A stretch of 64,000 bases of DNA from Craspedostauros australis. Taxonomy: Eukaryota; Bacillariophyta; Bacillariophyceae; Mastogloiales; Achnanthaceae. Every line of letters starts with the position of its first letter. Position 1 is the stretch's first letter. A program made the position numbers and the translations under genes. Under the pieces are notes generated by a model. It was not told the DNA's origin and ran no database searches. It saw nothing but the letters and a program-made list of their open reading frames with translations. The stretch is taken from assembly GCA_026770025.1 (NCBI GenBank), contig JAMXDE010000014.1, forward strand, positions 1,054,001-1,118,000. The letters run 5' to 3'. Below, in pieces: positions 54,522-64,000 of the stretch.

Positions 54522-56773
54522 GGTTGTCAGAGATGATTGATTATCTGTGGAGACGCGTTCCTGCCTTGTTGTGGCGGTTTCGGTTGTCGCAAAAGACGAA
54601 GTGGATGCCTCGACTTCTCGTGCAAGCTGCAGCAGGTGTCCACTTGTATTTGTGACGACGATGAGAGTGATAGAATGCTTGTGGTTGTGGATGTGTGACG
54701 GCGAAGGATGTTGACTGTCTCGAGGTTTGGTTGTTGGTGGGTGTGGTGGAGGTAGTTGTTCATGCATGTCGTCTTCCATTTTTGGTCATTGCTTCTTGTT
54801 TTCCACTCGTTGGTCTTGTCAAATGGCACAATCGCCAAAAACCGATTCAACCGATTGTATGCATCGCAAGAGGTCTCGCTCACTCTCCCTAGCCTCAGAG
54901 CATACTATGACGACGAGCAAAAGATGATGCACGTGTCCGTGTATGTGTAGAGTAGCAGAGCAGAGTACTCCATGGAGCCCGTAATTCCACACCACGCGCT
55001 GCGGTTACCTTGTTGCTGAGACGTCCAATTCATTCCACCATCATGCCATCATACTAAGTATAGTATGCAGATGCGAGTATACTACTAGTACTATGTTCCA
55101 CTTCCTCAACAGGCCTGATGCGGTATGTCTATCTCATGCTCTGGGTGAGATGCCGTGCACATTGGCGCGCGCTTGGCAAGAGCGACACCCATTCCCAATC
55201 CATGATGGATGGCACGTGGCCGATCATCATGCAGAAGGTAGTGGATTCTGGTTCCTATTTGATTCCTCCCTCAGGTCGTTCCATGTTTGCGGTGGATGGC
55301 GCACCCACCCAGCGATACGGAACATCCAGAGCTCTCCGGTATTTGTCGGAGTATCCTGCCATGCCTTGGCACTCCTGCTGGACCCTGTTCGGGTAGCCAC
55401 CGAGGCTCCATCACGAATCATGGCAAAGGTGGTCCATTCGCATGGAGGAGGTACGATCTGCGGCACACACTCGTATCAAATCGTCGTGCCAAACACAGTG
55501 CCGATAAGCCTCCGATGTTTGGTCTTGTTTGGTGGTTGCACATGGATACGCGAGTCGTGGATACGGTTTTATTTTTGATCCAACGATTCGAAGTCTCCCG
55601 TTTCCGATGGTTCGAACGGAGGACTGACAGCACACAACGACTGCTTCGCGAGAAAGCACGGCAAAAGTGTGTTGGTGTGGACACCTTGGTGCAAAACCAG
55701 TGTTTGTGTTGTTGTGGTTCCGAAATGCATGTGTTGTGTGCAATTAGCCTGTGTGAGTCGGAGCGAGTCGTTGTGCCCGTGAGTAGTAGTACGAGTTGTG
55801 GGCAGAGAGGGAGAGAAGTGTCCACAAACAACATGGTCGCGAGAGCCTGCATTACTTCCGTGGTCAACACATGAATGACAGGGGGAACGTTGATGGTCTT
55901 TGTCCCTCGCCTTTTTTCTCTACTCGTGGGTCGGCCGACGCGTTCCTCCATCGATAGACGCAACCATCAAGACAGCCACTCCTTGTAGACTTCGATACAC
56001 ATCTCACCCTGGAATACGAGTACGACTACGCGTACCAATACGAGCAGCTTCATTGATCGCCCTACCAAGTGAGGTAGCAGCAAGAAAGAGAAAGAGAGAG
56101 GCAACAAAGTGCAGTCAACTTACTATACGAGCACCGGCCAATCGATCCAGCAACGACGAGATCACCAGGAGCGCAAGGACGCTACACCACACAACACTAC
56201 ACCACACTACACCACAACACACCATCCAACGAGAGAGCTTACCTCCGAGTGGTGATCGCCACAACAGCGTACGAGGAGGAGACGGACGGTGTGCAAGGCC
56301 TCTGGAAGACGAAGGTTAAGGCAACCATTGACACGGACACGCACGGAGTGCATCGTTTCTTGGTTCTCTCTCCCCTCTCTGCCTGTCTCTCTATCCATCA
56401 CTCCATCCATCACTCTACGAGTATTCGCAACACGCTGCTTGCCAGGGTCTCCCTCCCGGTCTGGTCACCTCAATCTTTCGTGATTCGGAAGGAATCCGCT
56501 CTTTGCGACGGCGAGATTGCACCAGAGGTCACCAATTTCACCTCCTTGCGTGATCTGAAACCAACTGCTCCCCACTGGTCGGTGTTTGGCAAGCACGGGC
56601 ACGAGATTGACAACGAAAACAAGAACAGCAACAGTAGCGCAACAACGAACGTATTCAAGAGTAAGGGTCCAAGCGGCGACGGCAACCAAGACAACCAAAA
56701 TCAAGAAACAGTAACTCTTGCAACAGCAATCTTAAGACCAGGCACTCGTGCCACAGCAGCAGCGATCTCGACA
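54522..56773. other. Long divergent intergenic region
   Basis: 2.25 kb between the AGFG-like gene (-) and the IMPase gene (+). Frames at 55093-55578 and 55287-55874 are open but show no conserved sequence or codon bias that I can support. A CACTACACCACACTACACCA-type repeat lies near 56180-56215. GAGTACTC is at 54963-54970. The frame leading to 56774 is open from 56249 without an ATG, so a 5' exon is possible. Confidence 0.4.
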
Positions 56774-58258
56774 ATGCCATCATCAAACAAGCAGGTCAAT
56801 CTGCTGCATCTTGCCGCCTCGACTTTGGCATCGACCATCGTCGCAGCGCGCAAGATTAAGAACTTGAGCGAGATTGAGCCGACTGAAGAGACTGATGATG
56901 ATTCGAATAGGACCAGCGACGGCAACAGCAATAGCAATAGCAATAGCAACAATAATGACGTTTCTGCGAGCAACGACTCCCAACCGCAAACCGCAACTGA
57001 CAGGAAGAACACCCGCCTCAAGGATGATGGATCGTTTGTGACGGATGCCGACATCGCCTCGCAGGGGATCATCGTACAGGCCATCCGCCGCATATCGACG
57101 GAGGTCCGGATCGTGGGAGAAGAAAGTGACGAAGATATGCGCGAAGCGCAAGATCTCATCTCCAAAGAGGACGACTTCGACGAACACACGTATCAGCTCG
57201 CGCTTGATGAAATCACTATCCGCTACAATCGATCGTCAACGTCGAAGCTTCCGTTGTCCCAGCGAAATCTAAATGCTGAGATTGAACCTACGAAAGCAGG
57301 CGAAAAAGCCGACATTGACAGTGAGAATCGTCCAGCAAATAGTGTGCAGATCGGGGACGATTGCGGCGACAACGATGCTCAAGCAAGCGACAGTGCCAGT
57401 CCCGTTGCCATGCATCACGAACAAAATGGGGATGGGGCTCACATCGTAACGGCAACTACAACAGCGGCGGCACCGCCAACTCCACTACACGATGAGCAGA
57501 GCGATGTAAATCCATCACAACTTCCCGAAGGTGAATCAAGCGTCGATGCAGCAGCCGGAGCGAACATCGACATAGACGTCAATGTTGATGTAAATCGAGT
57601 TTGTGTCTTCATCGACCCTCTGGACGGCACCAAAGCGTACGCACGTGGGGACTACGACATCGTGTCCATCCTTATTGCGGTCATTCTGGATCAACGCCCA
57701 TGCTTTGGCATAATATGCAAACCATTCGGGTACAGGGGGACAAAGCCAATTCTGGACACTGGCTGCGTGTGTTTCTACGGTGGAACGCTGCTCAAGGGAG
57801 TTTACACGGCCGGAAGCACAAAGCAGACAGTGCCCGACGCATCAGCCGTCGATGCTCCCAAGATCCTCCCGCGTGCTGTCATATCGAGTTCCAGGTCGGC
57901 CGGGGTCGTCCAAGCCTTTTGTTCCTATCTCGGTGAGAAAGGCGTCATCAACCCCGAACCGCTGCTGGTGGGCGGGGCAGGTGAGAAGTCGTTACGCATC
58001 ATCCTGAGGTCCGAACAGGAAGGCCTTTGGTTCTTTCCAAGGCCGGGGACATCATTATGGGACGTAGCTGCGTCGGACGCGCTGCTGCGGGCTTCGGGAG
58101 GCAAGTTGACGGATAGCCTTGGGAATGACATGGACTACTCCAAACTGCGCACGGACGCGGAGAATAACGAAGGCGTGATTGCTTGCTTCGACGAGGGCAT
58201 GCATTCGGAATGCTTGGAACTCTTTCATGGTGGTGGATGGACGGAGCAACGTACATGA
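56774..58258 (+). CDS. Inositol-monophosphatase-family phosphatase (3'(2'),5'-bisphosphate nucleotidase-like)
   Basis: A 494-aa protein. The ATG at 56774 is the only in-frame one before the domain and opens the family's first helix (LLHLAASTLASTIVAARKIK). Metal-binding motifs are complete: KDDGSFVTDAD (83-93), VGEES (114-118), FIDPLDGTKAYARGDY (about 278-293) and GTSLWDVAASDALLRASGGK near the C-terminus. DPLDGT followed by a Thr-Lys and RGDY-type sequence is closer to PAP phosphatases (SAL1/HAL2/CysQ), which turn 3'-phosphoadenosine 5'-phosphate into AMP in sulfate metabolism, than to plain IMPases. Two low-complexity insertions are unusual: Asn/Ser-rich at 40-70 and about 160 residues of acidic Ala/Asp/Asn-rich sequence between GEES and DPLDGT. 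No targeting peptide is seen at this start. Confidence 0.87.
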   Translation: MPSSNKQVNLLHLAASTLASTIVAARKIKNLSEIEPTEETDDDSNRTSDGNSNSNSNSNNNDVSASNDSQPQTATDRKNTRLKDDGSFVTDADIASQGIIVQAIRRISTEVRIVGEESDEDMREAQDLISKEDDFDEHTYQLALDEITIRYNRSSTSKLPLSQRNLNAEIEPTKAGEKADIDSENRPANSVQIGDDCGDNDAQASDSASPVAMHHEQNGDGAHIVTATTTAAAPPTPLHDEQSDVNPSQLPEGESSVDAAAGANIDIDVNVDVNRVCVFIDPLDGTKAYARGDYDIVSILIAVILDQRPCFGIICKPFGYRGTKPILDTGCVCFYGGTLLKGVYTAGSTKQTVPDASAVDAPKILPRAVISSSRSAGVVQAFCSYLGEKGVINPEPLLVGGAGEKSLRIILRSEQEGLWFFPRPGTSLWDVAASDALLRASGGKLTDSLGNDMDYSKLRTDAENNEGVIACFDEGMHSECLELFHGGGWTEQRT

Positions 58259-59290
58259 TGTTGTGCTACCGCCGCCGTCGCCGTCAACACCTTCTCCAGC
58301 AAACGCGCGCAAGATTGGAAAACGACTGCAGCAACACCAGCGCCAACGTCATAATAGAACAGTTCGAGTGGTCTTTCGATTGATCTCGTTCTACTCGTAT
58401 GTATGGATGTATGTATGTAGAGAGAGAGAGAGAGATGAAGATGAGACCACTCTTGTCTGCTCTGCTCTACTCCACTCTACGCAAGTTCGACAATTCTTCT
58501 TTGGCCTGTCAGAGTTGAATGCTCGTCGAGTGCGCTTATGGAGTGGTGTGGGTTGCACTCTGTCGTTGCTCGATGTGCTGTTTTCAGAAACCAGATGACT
58601 ACTATAATCTGGCTATGCCACCTCTCCAGCGGGTCGTTTCTTTCTCCATCGGGCCAGAATGAGATAGCTAGATAGCTGCAGATAGAAACGAGCAGTCAGG
58701 ATGACGCGCTCTATCCATGCACCTGTAGTTGCATACCACACGAAGTACCTGCTCTAGTTTGCATGCGCAGAGTATAGTATGGTGACTCGTACTACTACCC
58801 CTGATGCTCTGCCAGCATCGGCGGTTGGCTGAACACACATGTACCATCACGAAGTTGTAGCACTGACGACATCCAGACGCTTCACAAACCCGAAGATACC
58901 TTTTCGTCCATGTTCTTCCACCCAAAACGAGAACCACAGAGAAGGGCGAACAGGAGCAGCTGGGGACGTCTGGTGCCGTCTGCGCACGCCATCTGCTTCT
59001 GTTCCCCTCTTTTGGAAGAAGATCAATGCCTGCTTCTTTTCCGATCCGTTGCGCCCATCAATTGCACACACAGAGGGACTGCGCAGCTCAAAGGAGAGAT
59101 GAAGCATGCAGACAACAGAGGAACCTGACAAACCGCATCCAACCTTTGTGTGGCCGTACACCACGAATGCACACATGCACGCACAGCCACACAACCACAC
59201 ACAGATGCATTCACCCACAAAACCAAAATAAAAAAGGATCACGAACAGAAAGAGGAAGAGGGAACATCATCACAGCAACATATAATAGCC
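58259..59290. other. Tandem intergenic spacer
   Basis: 1-kb spacer between the phosphatase and flavodoxin genes, with an (AG)n run at 58419-58434. No supported gene; the last 100 bases are probably flavodoxin leader. Confidence 0.5.
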
Positions 59291-60322
59291 ATGAAGAACA
59301 ATCAACTCGCCATCCTCGCTGTGTTGACGGCACCATCGCTGTCGTACGGCTTCAGCATCCCCAGCTTCGGTGTGGACGGCAGAGCCAAGGGATGCCAGAT
59401 CCGCACAGGAAGCTCCTTGCTCGATGCAGCAAAGGTCGGAATCTTCTTCGGAACCTCAACTGGATCGACCGAAATCGTCGCCAGCCTCATCAAGGAAGAG
59501 TTCGGCGATGACGCCGACGAGCCGTTCGACATGGAGATTCTGGAGGGCTCGGTGTCTGACCTCTTCGGACGACACGACGCCCTCATCGTTGGCACGCCAA
59601 CCTGGAACACGGCATCCGACACCGAACGCAGTGGCACCAAGTGGGATGAGCTGTACTACGCGTCCATGCAAGACCTTCGCATCCAAGGCAAGAAGGTGGC
59701 CGTGTTCGGACTAGGCGACCAGGAATCGTACGGGGAGAACTTCGCCGACGCTGCTGGTGAGCTCCACGATGTCTTCGAAGGGCTTGGGTGCCAGATGATG
59801 GGCTACACAAGCCAGGATGGCTACGAGCATACCGACTCCAAGTCCATCCGCGGCGACAAGTTCTGCGGCCTCATCTGTGACATGGCCAACCAGGAGGAGA
59901 TGACCGAGTCCAGGGTCGAGAATTGGGTCAAGCAGCTCCGAAACGAGGGCTTCCTGTCATCCTCCGAGGGCTCTGATGCAAGCGCAGGCGCTGGCGTGCA
60001 AGCTGCCACCATGGCTGACGCAGTTGCCGATCTCGACGCCGCTGTCATCGACTTGAGCGCTGAATCCGTGGTGACAAACCAGCACAAGTATGATGATGTC
60101 ATCTCCAGCCTCGAGCGCAACAGCGAGATGCTGTTGGAGCAGCTCGAATCTGGCTCAGCAGACATGCAGAAGGAAGCAGTCGCGGCCACCGAGACTGTGT
60201 CCGAAGATGGCTTCACGCGACACTACAACCCAGCCACGAAGGCATCGATGTGGACAAGCCCAAACGGGCGCAAGTGCTTCTACACTGTTGCGCAAGATGT
60301 TGGAAAGGGATCCAGCCCCTAG
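59291..60322 (+). CDS. Plastid-targeted long-chain flavodoxin with C-terminal extension
   Basis: A 343-aa, single-exon protein. The signal peptide ends SLSYG-FSIPSFG, a plastid-type motif. Flavodoxin spans about 47-222: FMN phosphate loop GIFFGTSTGSTEIV (50-63), the W-loop GTPTWNTASD (Trp105), the long-chain insertion ERSGTKWDELYYASM, and the Y-loop GLGDQESYGENF (Tyr147). In diatoms flavodoxin replaces ferredoxin downstream of photosystem I when iron is scarce, so low-iron induction is plausible but no iron element is identified. Unusual: after residue 222 about 120 extra residues follow (Ser/Ala linker, an Ala/Asp/Leu helical stretch, an acidic coiled region), ending DGFTRHYNPATKASMWTSPN, which resembles the second half of a WW domain. 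Ordinary plastid flavodoxins stop near 222. Confidence 0.92.
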   Translation: MKNNQLAILAVLTAPSLSYGFSIPSFGVDGRAKGCQIRTGSSLLDAAKVGIFFGTSTGSTEIVASLIKEEFGDDADEPFDMEILEGSVSDLFGRHDALIVGTPTWNTASDTERSGTKWDELYYASMQDLRIQGKKVAVFGLGDQESYGENFADAAGELHDVFEGLGCQMMGYTSQDGYEHTDSKSIRGDKFCGLICDMANQEEMTESRVENWVKQLRNEGFLSSSEGSDASAGAGVQAATMADAVADLDAAVIDLSAESVVTNQHKYDDVISSLERNSEMLLEQLESGSADMQKEAVAATETVSEDGFTRHYNPATKASMWTSPNGRKCFYTVAQDVGKGSSP

Positions 60323-60611
60323 TCGCCGAGCAGCCGCTGTCGAAAGGTGGTCTAAAACCCAGCGGTCCTCTCCCTTTCCTGTCGGAGCATTGGCCACAAC
60401 CAGTGCCGACAGCCGAAATGTGAGTAGGTGTCAACACGTGCTTACCATACCATCAAGTCACATTCTACGAGGAGATATAAGTAGCGTAGTGCGACTGCGG
60501 TGTAGCTATTCGTACTGCGTGGACCGTCACTATATGTATCATAGTTAACACACGGCGACATATACTGGTGGCAGTAATCTACTCGAACCAAACCAACAGG
60601 GAACCACCTCT

Positions 60612-63600
60612 TCACACAGCTTCAACCTGCATGGCGTGATCCTCGCTGCGGTCATCGGCTCCCACATCCATTTCGTGTGGGCTCTTCTGGGACGACGGGG
60701 AGCTCATCGATGGAAAGTGCGGGATGTCCAATACCATCATTTGTTGATTCTCGTCGTTGCCGCAGTCTGGTATTTGCTCCTGGTGTCCGGAATTGGCCAC
60801 AACACTGCTACCCAATGTGTGGGCGTTAACATCGCCAAGAGACTCATCATCGCTGCGATTGTGATTGCTGCTGTTGCTGTCGTGGTGCTCGTTGCTGTCA
60901 TGGCTGTGATGGTCGGCTCCATGCACCTCCTTGTCGTCACTGCCTTCATTGAAATCATCTCCTGCTTCGCCAATTTCTGTAGCAGGATTGTTGGCGTTGC
61001 CGTTGGTTCGCGTCATCTTGAAACGGCTGAACCAAACGCTGCCTTCACAGTAGGCACGCTCAAGTTCATCGATAACGTCCGGCGTCCACATATCATGGAA
61101 GTTCTTCAGCGCCACCCTGTCCAGCAACCCACGGACAGATGACAGAATCATGAATGCAGTGTTGTATGCCAAGATGCTCACTATCTTCCACCTGCTGTTC
61201 CACTCCCACTTGGGCCGCGAACGATCTCTGTGAAGCATGCACACCCGCGCGACATACTTGCACAAGAACGTCGCTTCGTTGACGAAATGGATGCATTGGA
61301 GGCAGTCTGCGCGTCCAAGCACGAGCAAGGCGTCAGCAGGAGTGCAGTCGTTCGCATCAGGGGTCGGTCGGCGGAAACGTTCGTCGTTGGTTCCGGATTT
61401 TGCTGCCTGGCTCGCGAACATCGCGGCATGCTGGAGGCAAAGGAACGGATTGTAGCAGTCAGAGCGCCGCGCGACATCCAGCATCGCGATCGCCACATTC
61501 AAGGACGCCTTTTCGACTGCCACCTCCGTGAAGCATCCGCGGAGCTGTCGAATGGCATTGTCGACCGTTCTCATTGAATCTCCTTCATCCGATGGATTGC
61601 CGTTGTTGAAAGCACGCATTTCATCGTCGCTGCGACCACCGCAAGTATCAGCAGCCGTGGCAGCAGTAGCAGCAGCAGTGCCATCACTTGCCTCGGTAGA
61701 ACCTTCCTCTATGGATGCGTTCCAAACGTTCAAGAGCTCGTCCGCAGGGATTGAGAGGAAACCACGACGAAGCCGCCGCGTCGCTGTGTTTGTCGCTCCT
61801 TGCGATGACAACGACTTGCGACTGCGTTCTTTCCGTTTTCTTGATGACGTTGTCGATACCCTCCTGTGCTTCCCATTGGCGAACCTTTGCCAGCTATCCA
61901 TCCAGTCGGTATCGTCGCTGCTGTGACCAATCGAGGAGTCCCAGAGCGCCACATTGAGCACGAACTGAGACTATCGAGGTGCGAAATCAAATTACAAGAG
62001 AGGGAGGAGGAAGGCACGGCGGAATAAAAGCGGGCATGGACACAAACGCAACATCAGTTAGCGGCAGAATCATTTTTGAAGATCAAGAAGTAACACGTCG
62101 ACAGGGACCAACCAAGCGTGGCCAGCATCCACAAAAACGACAAGGAGTATCCAAACATCCGCATGCATGTGTGGCAGCATACTACCGTAGTGCGGGACCA
62201 TAGTCATGCCCTATCTCCCATTGATTCGGCGGGTGTTCATTCGGTGCATCGGCTGCAAAAAAGAACACTTGTCCAACATACCATTGGGAACAGAACGCTC
62301 AAAGCGTTTCGAACAAGCAAAGATCTTTCAATTTCATCATCCGCCTCTTTCGCCAAGCGTATGCAATATGACGAAAACTGCAGCAAGATGTACAACCCGT
62401 TCTCCTCGTCGTCGCTGGCAGCCTCTTCCATTTGCCTGGTCGCATCTGCGTTGAGATTGGAGTCGCGGACCTCGCGGATGGATGCCAAGTTCTGTTCGAT
62501 TTCCATTTCGCATAGATCTGGACATAAGCTCTGGATTTCCTTCCATTGGCAACACAACTCGTCTTCAAACTCGATTGGCAGGGATCCTGAGACTTGCCCG
62601 TCAGTGACAGAGATGCGAAAGTACTTCGGTCCATCCCGCTGCTTCAGCAGCCGAAAGTTGAACTCTTCGGACTCCCAGCCAGAAAAGTGAGACACATTCC
62701 ACCCGACGCAAAGGTTGTAGACCCTCAGTGATAGTGCGCGCTGGTCGTCCGTTTGCCATGTTGCTGACATTGGCGGTGCTGTCACCACCAATGGGCCTGT
62801 GGCCACGGCCCCGTTCGTTTTGGGATCAATAGGACCGGCAAGTTGCTTTGTGCTTCTCAGACCACAAAATTTGGACACCATCATCAGAAGGTGGTTGAAG
62901 AACTTGCGTTGTGCTTCCATGCTGCTTCGTGCATCGACGCGTGACAAGAACGTTGACCCTTCGCGGAATATGCGAAGCATCTGCAGGAAGATTTCCAGGA
63001 AACAATGGGACGGAGATACAAGAAGAGGGATGATGTAAGATGCCAGCCAATCGCTGTGAGGACACCCACAAGAACAGCAGTGGCAATATAGTCATCATGT
63101 TGGCAGCAGTAAGCGATGGGACAATAGGGACACGAGACAACAGAAGGAGAGGGAAGATTCCAGGTGTGGCGCAACAGCGTCGACAACACGGAATGACCAT
63201 CTTGAACAGGTCACGTCCAGCTCACCTCCGCCGTCATGTTGGAGAGGACCGCATCATCCAGTATCCTCCAAATGATATCGACGACCGTGGCCATGCTGTC
63301 GAAAGCATCGAGGCATTTGCCTTGCGCGTGTTGATCACCGTAGTTGTGATTGTGGTTGTTGCTGCTATTGCTGTCTTGGCTCGCTGCGTTGAAGTTCGGC
63401 TGGACCGAGGATGTTTCGATGGCGTGAGCTATCGTCATGCGACACGAGGAGAACATGACCTGCACGGCCTGTTCTATACGCCAATGGACTGTCGAGCCCG
63501 GTTCTTTCTCTATGGCAAGGTTCAGAACACCGGCCTTGCGAATTTCATGGAAGTAATCGATAAAAACCCCAGCCAACCTTGGAGCCCATTCTGACTCTTT

Positions 63601-63999
63601 ATTCATGTGCTCCAAGGCGCTCCCAACGATTGCCAGAGCATCCGTCTTCAACAGCTCACCGTTATTCTGGACGCAAAAGTCGGTCCACGCAGGCTCTGCG
63701 CTGTCCGCCACGTCCGTCTCTTCCTGAAGAAGATACTCTTTCGTCATGTCTCGAAGATGGTGGAAGCTCTTGATGCAGTTCGTTGCTAGAAAGGTCCTGT
63801 CGTGTCTATGGGCAAGACAGGCACCGTACAGCACCTGGATTTCGGGAGGCAGAACGCCGCGTCGCAAGGACTGCACGATGTCGTTGTCATCTCTGGCATC
63901 CAACAGTTCATCATCGGAGATGTACAGCTCGTCATCGTCGATGTCGCTGAGATCATCCTCGTCATGTTCCTGCGAACAAGGATTCAAATGTAGATTTGG
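60612..63999 (-). CDS. Three-exon protein of unknown family, 5' partial
   Basis: Exons (edge)-63226, 62980-62282 and 61964-60612, all phase 0, with donors GTGAGC and GTATGT and acceptors CAG, give at least 941 aa; the frame is open through the right edge with no ATG, so the start lies outside. An acidic stretch (EDDLSDIDDDELYISDDELL) opens the visible part. The rest is mainly helical and rich in buried aromatics: EIQVLYGACLAHRHDRTFLA, HWRIEQAVQVMFSSCRM, EAQRKFFNHLLMMVSKFCGL, YILLQFSSYCIRLAKEADDE, SRWKIVSILAYNTAFMILSS. Splicing joins SVLFPM to FVLNVALWDSS. An HEAT/ARM-like helical scaffold is conceivable, but I recognise no family. The C-terminus is a His/Asn/Asp-rich disordered tail. Confidence 0.7.
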
Positions 64000-64000
64000 A

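Noticed and set aside
55093-55874. Overlapping plus frames of 161 and 195 codons
   Set aside because: No conserved motif, high Cys/Trp/Arg content typical of non-coding frames, and overlapping in different phases.
56249-56773. N-terminal extension of the IMPase-family protein
   Set aside because: The frame is open but contains no ATG and no conserved or targeting sequence; the domain begins right after the ATG at 56774.

Overview
The window looks like nuclear DNA of a photosynthetic stramenopile, most likely a diatom. Genes are separated by long spacers and several carry GT-AG introns. Several predicted proteins start with a signal peptide followed by a Phe at or near the cleavage point (DA-FVP, DA-FSP, HA-FAG, YG-FSI, VS-FSY), the import signature of red-lineage secondary plastids. 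The content also fits: plastid isoprenoid enzyme IspE, a long-chain flavodoxin, and a secreted or plastid protein built on YLDNL repeats. The species cannot be fixed from sequence alone.

Layout. 1-21 kb: a 5'-truncated PPR protein (+), a two-exon PWWP chromatin-type protein (-), three-exon ER Hsp70/BiP (+), a plastid-targeted membrane protein (-), a plastid-targeted aldo/keto-reductase-like protein (+), a YLDNL-repeat protein (-), ispE (+) and a small two-helix membrane protein (+). 21.6-30.0 kb: one near-complete minus-strand LINE of about 8.4 kb, flanked by a perfect 17-bp target-site duplication. 30-42.7 kb: a PDZ plus Sec14 protein (-), mRNA-decay factor PAT1 (+), a mitochondrial class V aminotransferase (+), a CDK (+) and ALG3 (-). 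44-54.5 kb: a P2B-type Ca2+-ATPase (+), an Asn/Met-rich protein with one heavy-metal-associated domain (+), and an AGFG-like ArfGAP (-). 56-64 kb: an IMPase-family phosphatase (+), a flavodoxin with a C-terminal extension (+), and a three-exon unknown protein (-) running off the right edge.

The genes do not form one pathway. Two loose themes are visible. One is plastid biology: four consecutive genes at 12.3-19.8 kb plus the flavodoxin. The other is the secretory system: BiP, ALG3, the Ca2+-ATPase, the AGFG-like ArfGAP and the Sec14 protein. The introns worked out here are 173-838 bp, and exon junctions were chosen by reading-frame phase and conserved-domain continuity. No rRNA, tRNA or CRISPR array was found.

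The most noteworthy items are the young LINE (814-aa ORF1 of no recognised family, and two GC-rich hairpins before its TTAT-type tail), the YLDNL protein, the HMA protein, the extended flavodoxin, and enzyme-like proteins lacking expected catalytic residues (the AKR-like protein and the AGFG-like ArfGAP).
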